64,000 nucleotides of DNA from assembly GCA_032622095.1 (NCBI GenBank), contig CP136062.1, positions 15,467,710-15,531,709 on the forward strand, written 5' to 3'. This DNA comes from Siphonodentalium dalli. Its lineage: Eukaryota; Mollusca; Scaphopoda; Gadilida; Siphonodentaliidae. Position 1 is the first letter of the stretch. Each line of letters starts with the position of its first letter. A program made the translations under genes and the position numbers. Below are positions 54,141 to 64,000 of the stretch, piece after piece. The notes beneath the pieces were generated by a model. That model was not told the origin of the DNA, made no database searches, and saw only the letters and a list, made by a program, of their open reading frames with translations.

Positions 54141-54680
54141 ATGTTTGGAGATTTTTCCAAGGGAAATCGCTTCTATTTAGTCCGAGTATTTCCAATCATG
54201 CAACAGATGTTTGGATATGTACTATTTATCCAGGGGGGGGGTAATTCCAATGTAGTCCCAGTATTTCCAATCATACAACAGATGTTTGGATATGTACTAT
54301 TTATCCAAGGGGGGGGGGGGGGTAATTCCAATGTAGTCCCAGTATTTCCACTCAATGCAATTTGTTTGAAAACGTATCCACGGGAAATCGCTGCCACATG
54401 TATGTAGTCCGAGAATTGCCACCCAATTGAATACTGAGCCGTTTATCCAAGGGAAATCGCTGCTACATGTATGTAGTCGAAGAATTGCCACTCAATGGAA
54501 TACTAGAATACTGAGCTGTTTTATCCAAGGGCAATCGCTGCTACGTGTATGTTCTCGGAGAATTGCCATCCAGTGGAATAATGGAATACTGAGCTGTTTG
54601 TCCAAGTGTGTGTAGTCGGAGAATTGCCATCCAGTGGACTAATGGAATACTGAGCTGTTTATCCAAGGGAAATAACTCCT
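54141..54680. repeat. Degenerate minisatellite just upstream of ML exon 1
   Basis: Units of roughly 65-85 bp built from TTTATCCAAGGGAAATCGCT, ACATGTATGTAGTC, GAGAATTGCCA and TGGAATACTGAGC; about seven copies. Two left-hand units carry G-runs of 9 and 14. It starts about 80 bp 5' of the predicted start codon. Confidence 0.8.
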
Positions 54681-55589
54681 ATGTGGTCATTGTCTACTTA
54701 TAGATTTGCGGCGACTTTATCCTCTGTCGTCTGTGTTTCCTCACTTGAAATCCTAGCACAGCCTCATATTACTATTATAGTAACTGGTTTAGTCAGCTAG
54801 TACATCCAACTATACCACTAGAGCAACGGATGACATTGACTCCATTATGGACGCATGCACTGAGGCTGTATGTCGACACAAGCCAGTCCACGTACGTAAT
54901 CAAATAATTTTCGCATCAGCATCACCAACGCTTGTTTGACACTCGGAAACAAGCACTATATATAATAGCATCTAACAATTTGTTCACGCAGAGTCCAATC
55001 ATATATATAGAACTGACATAAATTATGACAATATTACTTAGGCCATAGAAAATTAAATGTTTGTTTTTTTATTTAATTTTTTATTTTGACATATTAATCT
55101 TATTACTTTTCGTGTGCGTATTTTACTCTCCAATATTGGCATAAAACTACTTTTGGTTATTTTTAATATCTCACCATACTTTTACTAAGAAATCAACCTA
55201 TTCTGATATGCTGAAATGTGTTCTTTGTCTTTTATGAAAATTAAATTCAATAGATTTTCTTGAAAATCATGGGAAAAAAACTTTAGGGTAGGGGTTTAAA
55301 ATAGGGTCGGTAAGGAAACACAAACCACAAATATGTTTTTCTTTGGCCTTATCCAGTTTGGTCCACTCAGCATACAATCTGTGGCGGCGATAACACTGCT
55401 GATCTCTTGTTAAACACAGAGAATCTAATCTACATTGATCACATAACGCGGTGAACGCGGCATATTCTGGAACTTGACCGTTGGTTAAATGACCTCTTGC
55501 ACCTATGATATGCTAAACTTATTCTCTTTGTTTGGAATTGCGTGGTTGTAATAATGTAGGACAACCTACTTTACTTTAGTCGGGTTATG
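54681..55589. other. Nothing recognised
   Basis: AT-rich sequence. No exon, promoter or repeat could be supported. Confidence 0.4.
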
Positions 55590-55593
55590 TTAA

Positions 55594-55971
55594 CCCTTTA
55601 CCCAACAAACCGGGCAAAACCGGCCAAATAAAGCTTCAACAGCCTAAAATATCTTCGGTCTGTCTCAATAGAACCATACAAATATGGATATCATTGGAAC
55701 CGGCTCCTTGACCACATTGTGATAGTTACAGTTATGCCCTGTGCCAATGCATTCTCTTATATATGCGAGTCGACCATAGGTCGCCTCGCATATATAAGAG
55801 AATGCATTGGCCTTTTAACACTTTTTACCATTTTTTCTTACATTCTTTAACAATTTTATAATTTTTAATGTGTTAAGCCAATGCATTCTCTTATATATAC
55901 GAGGCGACCTATGGTCGACTCGCATATATAAGAGAATGCATTGGCACAGGGCCGTTCTGTTGGGTAAAGGG
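55594..55971. mobile_element. TTAA-flanked MITE, family A, copy 3 (complete)
   Basis: 378 bp, CCCTTTACCCAACA to TGTTGGGTAAAGGG, with TTAA at 55590-55593 and 55972-55975. Core at 55737-55951. Very similar to copy 1 at 8328 over the full length, indicating recent spread. Confidence 0.85.
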
Positions 55972-56041
55972 TTAATAGCTCGTGCGTGCTCGTATTCTTG
56001 TTATTTTCACAAACTTAGTCATAACACTAAAAGTACCTACA

Positions 56042-56448
56042 CATTTGTGACCCGCCATATCAAATCCAGTGGTAAGTCGGGATTTTTTTTACACTGTGCC
56101 AATGCATTCTCTTATATATGCGAGTCGACCATAGGTCGCCTCGCATATATAAGAGAATGCATTAGCCTAACAATTTTTTACAATTTTAATAATTTGTTCT
56201 GGTATTCTTTAACAATTTTATAATTTCACCCATACAGAGCCCCAGACAAACATGAGCAGCTTCTATATATGTGTGGGTCTCCCTGTAGGGTAATGGATGT
56301 TTTTTATTTTATGTCCTAAAAATTGTAAGAGAAACATTTATTTTAAAAAAATGACCTATGGTCGACTCGCATATATAAGAGAATGCATTGGCACAGGGTA
56401 AAAAAAATCCCGACTTACGACTGGATTTGATATGGCGGGTCACAAATG
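56042..56448. mobile_element. MITE family B, copy 3 (both ends intact)
   Basis: CATTTGTGACCCGCCATATC at the left and GATATGGCGGGTCACAAATG at the right are perfect inverted ends, so this copy defines the family's termini. Core at 56092-56398; the left half of its second hairpin is deleted (junction near 56,351). It sits only ~70 bp from family A copy 3. Confidence 0.85.
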
Positions 56449-57264
56449 AAACAATAAACACTCATGCCGAGTCCGTGCCTCCACAGCTATGATTATATGA
56501 TGCAAAAGTAAAATATGTGTTGGTGTTATGACCAATTTTGTATCAGGTACCTGTGGTTATTTCATGTAACAGAGACCTGCGTCAGAAACGCTCGTCACTT
56601 TTAATATATACATGTAAATAGTTCTATTTGCGTAAATATAATGCCAGTAAATGCATATAATGCATGTATTACAGCGCTTTAAAATGCCAAAAAATCATAT
56701 AGCAAATTTCCAACGGTTCCATGATGTAAGCACTCTTTATTGTTACCATATCAGGCATTGACTAACACCAAACGCTCTTTATTGTTATCATATCAGGTAT
56801 TGACTAACACCAAACGCTCTTTACTTTTCTATACAGAGGCGAGTCGGGACTCGATTTCACACTATAGGGTTAAGGGTTCACTCGCGGATGTTCGGGAGCT
56901 TCTGTCAGCGTGATCTTATTAACCTCTGTTATTTCGCGTTCCGTTTGTATAATGTTTCGCTGATTCTTGGTTACATGGGCGTTTTATTTATAGAAATGGG
57001 AATTTTTGGGCGGATTAAAAGTCGAGTCCGATAAAAGGTGTAGTTGGGAATTCTTGCGAGATGCATGAGATGCCTTCAGTGATAATACGTATAGTTAATT
57101 GTTGTAATAATTTGAAGGATTAATTGTTTTAACGGAATTATGAGTTGGTCATTCGTGAAACCAATATATTTTATATTATATAATTACAATCATGGGTATA
57201 TAATATATTATCTTGAGCGCGTTACCATTTCTGACATTGGTTTTCTTGTTCTAAACTAATTATC
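56449..57264. repeat. Dispersed repeats, including the empty site of Helitron 2
   Basis: 56,730-56,825 has a short tandem repeat (CGCTCTTTATTGTTATCATA, TATCAGGTATTGACTAACAC). From 56,930 the sequence matches 30,290-30,526 and 32,973-33,050 joined, with the empty Helitron target between 57,173 and 57,174. No gene seen. Confidence 0.7.
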
Positions 57265-57609
57265 TTGCGTGGTCGTAATACGACAACATGTATCTCATTT
57301 TCCCTCCGTGTATTGACCCTGGCAGAGGATCGTATACATGACAGTCTCGCCTTCACAACCACGCATGGGACACAGTATGCAATAAATCATAGAAAACTTT
57401 CCACGAATAAATTCGCAAAATGGTCAATATCCAACGAAACTATCAACGAAAGCGTTGTGGCACAGTGGTTGAGGATATATTGCATATTTTTTTCAGAATG
57501 CCCACATCTAAGAAGATATTTGAACGATATTACTAAAAAGATTAAATGGAACTGGCAACGGGAAATATCATTATCCTCGGATCCCAGTCAATGGGAGATA
57601 ACTCTATGA
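57265..57609 (+). other. Open frame of 114 codons, unassigned
   Basis: An ATG-initiated frame follows the dispersed repeat and ends at TGA. It includes VVAQWLRIYCIFFSECPHLRR. The composition is plausible for protein but no family is recognised and no splice context is clear. It lies upstream of a LINE 3' end and could be a diverged remnant of that element. Confidence 0.2.
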
Positions 57610-57779
57610 CGAATATTTTATTACCCCCCCCCCCCCCCCCCAGTCCGAATTTTTCATTTCGAAGAATTGTCAACGTATTTCATATCATAGATTGTTGGTA
57701 TATTCTTTGATAAGCGCTCTGAATGAATATTGTGCTTGCCATCACACAATAAAATACATATAGCTAGACATGCCATGTT

Positions 57780-57893
57780 CACATGTAATTGTTTATTAAT
57801 TATTTATTGTTTTATTATGAATTGTATTGTTAGCATACTGCCTTTATTGGTGTGTATGCAAATAAATCGTATCGTATCGTATCAAGGGGAATA
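57780..57893 (+). mobile_element. LINE 3' end with GTATC tail
   Basis: CATACTGCCTTTATTGGTGT, GCAAATAAATC and then CGTAT repeated matches, on the opposite strand, the 3' end of the LINE at 2757 (ACTGCCTCCATTTGGTGTAT, GCAATAAATC, then CTTAT repeats). The two share the UTR end but differ in the tail pentamer. Confidence 0.75.
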
Positions 57894-58990
57894 CATAAAA
57901 TAGTTCGAAATCTAGGTCCGTTCTGACATTTTTGTTTATTGTTTAATGTTTATTAGGTATCATGCTGCGTATTCGCACAGAACAAGAATATTAGTAAACA
58001 GTAAGACCTGTTGGGAAACACAAAATTCAAACTGTTATTGAAGCGCCGCAGGCGCGTTAAGCAACGTCACCCCTGATGGCTCATAAAAACAACTCTATAT
58101 ATAAGCGCCCGCGGCTACCACTTTATAGCATCAAGGGTAGACTGAGCAAATCGAGACGGGATGCTGGTCCCGCCAAACTCTCCAGACGGCATCGACATAT
58201 CAAAACGCATGCGATTCTCGCCTATCGTATCCGTATTTGGACGAGATTGTAAGACCATAGCCTGGTTTTAGACATGCAGTTGCTTTTAATAGTTCAATTT
58301 TCCTTTTATATAAGACTTTCATGTTGTCAAATGTATAAATACTTTGCAATAGTATATCTATACAGTCCTTGACATGTAAAACGCATTAATACACATTCCT
58401 AAATGCACAATATAGATAATATAGATATATTAAATTACACTATTACAATATAATCACCCGATACGCATAGCATATCAATATATACATAAGGTATTTGTGG
58501 TTCAAATACGCCACATATATATAGTGTATTTGAGTGGATCAGACTGATGTCATGCTCAATACGCTACGTAAATATACTTATTGAGCGTCCTATACATTCT
58601 AAACCGGGCGGTCCGGACCGCCATCTTGGATCGTATGATCGTCGCTTCACAAGTTTGACGGCTTCTAATGTCGTTGAATTGCAAAGTTTCACTATCGTTT
58701 TGGTCTAGTTTTGAAAATATGAATAATATTTATTTATATTAAATCCCAATTCGCAGTTATCTCAGTTTCCCCCTAACTATCAACAGAGAATGTGTGATAA
58801 GACTGACATACGCAGTTATATATACTTATTTCAGCTTCCAGTGTGATACAGCCTATTACATATTCAGTGGCGTATATACCTGTGAGAGGGCAACGTACTG
58901 GTCAATATATATGGATTTTTTTAAAGTTCAACTTGACTTGTCAAGTTTGAGATATTGCCATGGGTTCATATCCGTCGTCTGTGTGTTCGT
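57894..58990. other. No firm gene; candidate promoter and small frame inside
   Basis: Apart from the TATA/ATG pair listed at 58096-58271, nothing could be supported. GCGCCGCAGGCGC at about 58,045 is a short GC palindrome. Confidence 0.4.
58096..58271 (+). other. Candidate TATA promoter and short frame
   Basis: TATATATAAG (58096-58105) sits 56 bp before an ATG at 58161 that opens 36 codons (MLVPPNSPDGIDISKRMRFS...). A GTAAGA donor-like site occurs inside it at 58249. The spacing fits a TATA-driven start with a ~35-nt leader. The peptide is not recognised and a chance arrangement is possible. Confidence 0.22.
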
Positions 58991-59382
58991 CAACAATTTC
59001 CATTACATATATATGGACTACAGGTCTCACCTTTGGTCGGATCATTATAAAATTTGTCATGGTTGTTGACATTGACACGTAGATGAGAAATGAGTCATTT
59101 TGGGGTAAATCGAAAAAAAAAACATGGCCAACAGCCGTCATCCTGGATTTCACAATTCAATCCAATGGCACAGGCTACAGCCAGGTCGTATATACCATTT
59201 GTCTGATGATAATGAAATTTGTCGTGGATGTTGACATTGCCATGAAGATGAGAACGAGTCATTTTGGCGTCAATCGGCAAAAGAGCATGACCGCCGTCGG
59301 CCATCTCGGTTTTCAGTATTAAACAATGTAAATACATAAGCACGGGCTACATGCCGTACCATTGGGTTGATGATTATGAAAT

Positions 59383-59833
59383 TTGTCACAGCTGTGGACA
59401 TTGCCATGTAGTTGGGAACGAGTCATGTTGGGGTCATTCAACAAAAAAATATGGCGGCCAGCGGCCATCTTTGTTTTCAAAATTCAATCCATTAGCACAG
59501 ACTACAGGCCTGAGTGTTCATCTGATCATGAAAGTTGTCGTGGATGTTAATATTGACATGTAGATGGGAACGAGTAATTTTGGGGTCATTCGACCATAAA
59601 ACATTGCCGCTGGTGGATTTTGCTCTTTGTGTGGCTAAATCCTTTGGCACAGACTACAGGTCGTAGCATTTAACCGGCTGTTACAGTATTAATTTTCCCA
59701 CAAAACTTTTCACACAAAATGATATATTCAGGTTAAAAAATGCATTTTTTTTCGGGCGGAATAGAAAAAATAAAGAAAATAGCGCCGCTAGGCTTTAGGG
59801 AGTGCGCGAGAGGGGTCGTGTAGACCCTTCTCG
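59383..59833. repeat. ~450-bp segment duplicated at 60,300-60,750
   Basis: Two satellite units plus a non-satellite piece (TTTTCACACAAAATGATATA, TTTTTTTTCGGGCGGAATAG, GGCTTTAGGGAGTGCGCGAG) recur almost unchanged at 60,300-60,750. Each ends with a GCGAGAGGGGTC/GACCCTTCTCGC hairpin (59805-59833 and 60721-60749). Confidence 0.8.
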
Positions 59834-59957
59834 CAGGTGGGGGTCCGGGGGGCCTCCCCCGGGAAATTTTTGGAAAATGTAGAAGCTTGAGAAGCATTCT
59901 GAGCATATTTCTGAGTAGCATTCTGCGAATGTTAATTGGACCAAAATTAAAGCAATA

Positions 59958-62737
59958 TTAGTCCGGGAGCTGATAGGGTACCCCTGTACCCCCCGTGATT
60001 CAACTTCACCCCACTAATTTTCTTCTTTATTAGTCCCTCAATTTTAAAGTAATGTTAGTACGAAACAAAACGTGTCTGTACAATCACCAGGCAGGATGGG
60101 ATGGCGTCCAATATGGACGCCGTTTTTCAGAAGGATGCAAATTATAGTGAGAAAATCTTGTAAATGTATACAAATGTATATATTTTTAGCTCAACTTTAC
60201 TTTGTAATGGCTTGGTATCCGTCGTCTGTGTGTGCGTTTGTGTGAAGCGTCAACAATACAGGCTACAGGTAATACCTTTGGTCGGATCATTATGAAATTT
60301 GTCACAGCTGTTGACATTGCCATGTAGATGGGAACGAGTCATGTTGGGGTCATTCAACAAAAAAAGATGGCGGCCAGCGGCCATCTTGGTTTTCAAAATT
60401 CAATCCATTAGCACAGACTACAGGCTTGAGTGTTCATCTGATCATGAAATTTGTCGTGGATGTTAATATTGACATGTAGATGGGAACGAGTCATTTTGGA
60501 GTCATTCGACCATAATACATTGCCGCTGGTGGAATTTGCTCTTTGTGTGGCTAAATCCTTTGGCACAGACTACAGGTCGTAGCATTTAACCGGCTGTTAC
60601 AGTATTAATTTTCACACAAAACTTTTCACACAAAATGATATATTCAGGTTAAAAAATGCATTTTTTTTCGGGCGGAATAGATAATGGAAAAGTAAATAGC
60701 GCCGCTAGGCTTTAGGGAGTGCGCGAGAGGGGTCGTGTAGACCCTTCTCGCAAATTATAGTGAGAAAATCTTGTCAATGTATACAAATGTATATATTTTT
60801 AGCTCAACTTTACTTTGTAATGGCTTTGTATCCGTCGTCTGTGTGTGCGTTTGTGTGAAGCGTCAACAATACAGGCTACACGTAATACCTTTGGTCGGAT
60901 CATTATGAAATTTGTCACAGCTGTTGACATTGACATGTAGATGGGAACGAGTCATTTTGGGGTTATTCAGAAAAAAAATGGCCGCTGGCGGCCATCTTGG
61001 ATTTCAATTTCAATCCATTAGCACGGGCTACATTTCGTGCTGTTCGTCAGATCATCATGAAATTTGTTGTGGATGTTAATATTGATATGTAGATGGGAAC
61101 GAGTAATTTTGGGGTAGTTCGGTTAAAAAAAAACATGGCCGCCAGCAGCCATCTTGGATTTTACTCTACTAAATCCTTTCGCTTGTCATGGCTGTTGACA
61201 TTGACATGTAGATGGGAGTCATTTTGGGGTCATTTGGCCAAAAAACATGCCCGTCAGTGGCCATCTTGGATTTCAAAATTCAATCCATTAGCACGGGCTA
61301 CAGACCATACTGTTTGTCTGATCAACATGAAATTTGTCGTGGATGTTAATATTGAGATGTAGATGGGAACTAGTCATTTTGGGGTCATGCGGCCATAACA
61401 CATTGCTGCTGGTAGCCATCTTGTATTTACTCTTTGTATGACAAAATCCTTTGGCACAGTTCACATTGACATGTAAATGGGAAATGAGTCTTTTGGGGTT
61501 ATTCGGCAAAAAAAACCTGGCTGCCAGCGGCCATTTTGGATTTCAAAATTCAATCCATTATCATGGGTTACAGGCCATACTGTTTGTCTGATCATCATAT
61601 TTGTAATTTATGTTAATATTGACAATTGGATTTTACTCTTTGCATCACTGAATCCTGAATGGCACAGGCTATGGGTCGTACCTTTGGTCGGATCATCATG
61701 AAATTCGTTACGGATGTTGACAATGACATGTAGATGAGAACGAATCTTTTTGGGGTAGTTCGGTCATAAAATATGGCCGCTGGCATTCATCTTGGATTTT
61801 ATTCTTTGCATGACTAAATACTTTGGTACGGGCTACAGGTCGTACCTTTGTTCGGATCATCATGAAATTTGTCATGGTTGTTAAAGGTACTCAATCCAAT
61901 AAAACTCCTCTGAATTACTATTTCAATGGCTTCGGGGGTCCAAGATATTTGATTCGAGTCGAGGAAGCCACCCATCAAAGCTCAGATGTTTTAGATATTG
62001 ATTTTAGAAATCTATTATTTTTCATTATCGGGAAAACTTTCTGGCCCAGAACTCAGTCAAAATTGCGTTATTATTACCACTTGATTCTAGAGTTATGCAT
62101 CCTTGTCTGTTTGAATAGTGTTTTGGTGTACACATCTCGAGCAGATTACGAAGTTGAAGGCAATTATTAGTACTCATCTCGAGAAAATAACAAATTTCAA
62201 AAATCAATATCTAATAACTCTGAGCTTTGTTTGATGGGTTCCTCAACTCGAATCAAATATTTGTTACCCCAAAAGCCAAAGAAATAGTAATATAGGACCC
62301 TCTGATCGGATTGTTGTTGTTGGAATCTGTTGAGATGGGGACCCTCTGGTCGGATTGATTACCTTTAACATTGAAATGTAGATGGGTTAGAGTCATTTTG
62401 GGGTCATTCGGCATAAATCTTGTCTACTGGCAGCCATCTTGAATTTTACTCTTTGCATGACTAAACCCTTTGGCACACCCTACAGTCCACTTCCCTTATC
62501 CAACCATCACCAAACTTCATTTTAATCTTGATTTCGATCTACTAGATGGAAGCTATCAAATGTTTTTGAATTTCACTGGACTAGATAGCCGTCAGCAACC
62601 ATCTTGGATTTTACTTTATATATATCTCTTCATGTTGATAATCTAGTATTACTTAACCGTTTCAACTAAGGAAGAAAATTAGTGTGGTGAGGTTAAATCA
62701 TTGGTGATCAGGGTTACACTATCAGCTCCCGGACTAT
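59958..62737. repeat. Distant inverted repeat, ~70-bp arms
   Basis: AGTCCGGGAGCTGATAGGGT...CCCACTAATTTTCTTCTTT (59,958-60,033) is the diverged reverse complement of 62,665-62,737. It could mark the ends of a 2.8-kb element that carries part of the satellite, or two opposite copies of one repeat. Confidence 0.6.
61885..62364. mobile_element. TTAA-flanked foldback, family D (480 bp, complete)
   Basis: Ends AGGTACTCAATCC and, inverted, GGATTGATTACCT; TTAA at 61881-61884 and 62365-62368. Arms of ~145 bp (GATTCGAGTCGAGGAAGCCA, CATCAAAGCTCAGATG) nearly fold onto each other. It interrupts a satellite unit: GTCATGGTTG before and CATTGAAATGTAGATGGG after restore the unit sequence with one TTAA. Confidence 0.85.
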
Positions 62738-62889
62738 ATGCATTGTCATTTTCAACCAATGTACTGCGAATCCACCAAACACAGTATAACTGAAGTCATC
62801 TTGGAATTTTGTTTTAGCATGACTAAATCCTCAACATGGCATATAGCCATAATTTTCATGCAATTGATCTCAAGCCCCTTATGAAAATA

Positions 62890-64000
62890 TACAATAGTAT
62901 TTGCGTAATAATACTATGGTATAAAGTGGTATTACTATGGTAGATTGATTGATTTGGGTTTAACGTCATTTTAGCAACAAAGCCATATATGGTAGAACAT
63001 AGAACACTACAGTTAACTATAATACAGTATGAAATACTATGCATCAATCATAGTACTCCTGGGACCTTTACTATATTATGTTGTGGTAATGCTATAGTAA
63101 CCAATGATGGTATACAAGTGCACTACAATATACCCATACATGTATTATACTATAGTACGCTATGCATCAATCATAGTACTACTGTGATTTTTAGTATAGT
63201 ATGTTGTGGTAATACTAGTGTCCCATGGCATAGTATACTACAGTATAACTATATACAGTATGACATAATAATAAGCAGCAAGCATAGTACTCCTGGCATT
63301 TTTACTATAGTATGGTGCGGTAATACTACAAACAAATTCATCTTTTATAATTGTAAGACTGATGTTGATCACCAAAGCAACTTTTGAAGAAATACCATTG
63401 TTAATATGATATTGAGACCATCAAAATGATGGGGGTGGTCTTCAAAATCCCAAAACATCACATAGTATTACTCTAGTAAAAATATAATATTTCAATAGTA
63501 CTGATTAGTATCACTATAGTTTTACCATACTATTTCACAATATCATATTACATAACTCATGTGTTTCCTGTCTCTTTTTCGAGAAGAAAATCACGTTTCG
63601 TTAGTTAATCAGTACAAATCTATTGAGTACCTGTTGATATACTCAAATTAATAAAATGAGGCAAGAATATTGTTGTAACTAAGTCGGCTAAGTCAAGCAG
63701 CGTTTCACCCCTTAGGTAATCACATATGCCATTCATGACCTCCACTGTTTTGTCTCAAATGTTAAGGCTTCTAAAAGCTACCATCGATAAGTATCACTAT
63801 AGTTTTACCATATTAATACTATAGTTTTACTATATTATTTCTGTAGTAAAACAATAAAGTAATACTGTAGTAATACTATAGAAAACAATTGTCAGAATCT
63901 TCATAAATACAATAACACAATAGTAACTGGTAATACTGTAGTAGAAGTGTATTTAATATAGTAAAACTTGTACATTATTACAAGTATATTTTTAATAGAG
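62890..64000. repeat. AT-rich degenerate TATAGTAATACTA repeats
   Basis: CATAGTACTCCTGGGA-like blocks near 63,049, 63,169 and 63,283 give a ~117-bp period of about three copies (TTTTACTATAGTATG, GTGGTAATACTA). The flanks are shorter TATAGTANTACTA runs on both strands to the window end. A 132-codon frame across it is a repeat translation. No gene seen. Confidence 0.65.

Larger units (their letters stand above)
58990..62630. repeat. Satellite-like array, ~155-bp unit with inverted AAGATGGC motifs
   Basis: Units contain TTTGGTCGGATCATNATGAA, ATGTTGACATTGACATGTAG, GGGAACGAGTCATTTTGGGG, a GATGGCNGCC...GGCNGCCATCTTGG pair and TTCAATCCATTAGCACAGGC. Unit starts near 59,080, 59,241, 59,408, 59,562, 60,324, 60,476, 60,938, 61,090, 61,207, 61,360, 61,470, 61,723 and 62,378 show ~150-167 bp spacing with gaps. 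At least 12 copies, well diverged. Confidence 0.85.

Noticed and set aside
1-64000. tRNA or rRNA genes
   Set aside because: GGTTCGA-like strings (for example near 1162 and 6264) are not accompanied by an A box or cloverleaf stems; no rRNA-like conserved sequence was seen.

Overview
This window looks like animal (metazoan) genomic DNA, not prokaryotic. It is AT-rich and intron-bearing, with GT-AG splice sites, LINE retrotransposons, Helitrons, MITEs and long minisatellites. Two host loci can be supported. One is an intronless Cys-loop (nicotinic-type) receptor subunit. The other is a split gene for a secreted ML-domain (GM2-activator/NPC2-like) protein. Intronless nicotinic-type subunits and Helitrons carrying a tetranucleotide microsatellite plus ~145-bp internal repeats fit a lophotrochozoan, most likely a bivalve mollusc. 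That placement is inference, not proof.

Layout. 1-2.7 kb: sparse, with a LINE 3' relic and a foldback. 2.76-8.05 kb: two divergently oriented, dead LINEs, one retaining reverse transcriptase and the other endonuclease plus C-terminal finger but no RT core. 8.05-10.1 kb: foldback MITEs and a 13-copy 66-bp minisatellite. 10.8-12.2 kb: the receptor gene (+). 12.3-22.3 kb: minisatellites, Helitron 1 and foldbacks. 22.3-54.1 kb: three minus-strand exons of the ML gene (54.06-53.79, 25.60-25.51, 22.52-22.33 kb). The roughly 28-kb intron between the first two exons holds Helitron 2, a 5.3-kb TTAA-flanked element, satellite arrays (21/24-bp, 19-bp and 27-bp units), a thrice-repeated coding-like module and several MITEs. 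54.1-64 kb: more MITEs, a ~155-bp satellite carrying inverted AAGATGGC motifs with a TTAA element inserted in one unit, and AT-rich degenerate repeats.

Relationships. The three ML exons have compatible phases (1/1, 1/1, last donor phase 0). Spliced in order they read as signal peptide, first Cys, then the ML core with the DLC and CP motifs. The final exon was not found. The receptor gene could lie inside the ML gene's last intron on the opposite strand if that exon is further left. The repeats are informative about each other. Each Helitron has a paralogous empty site elsewhere in the window that fixes its ends at A^T. One TTAA element sits in a satellite unit whose uninterrupted copies show the target. 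A palindromic core CCCTGTG...CACAGGG recurs about seven times inside two different outer elements.

Most long open frames here are translations of tandem repeats whose period is a multiple of three; they are not called as genes.
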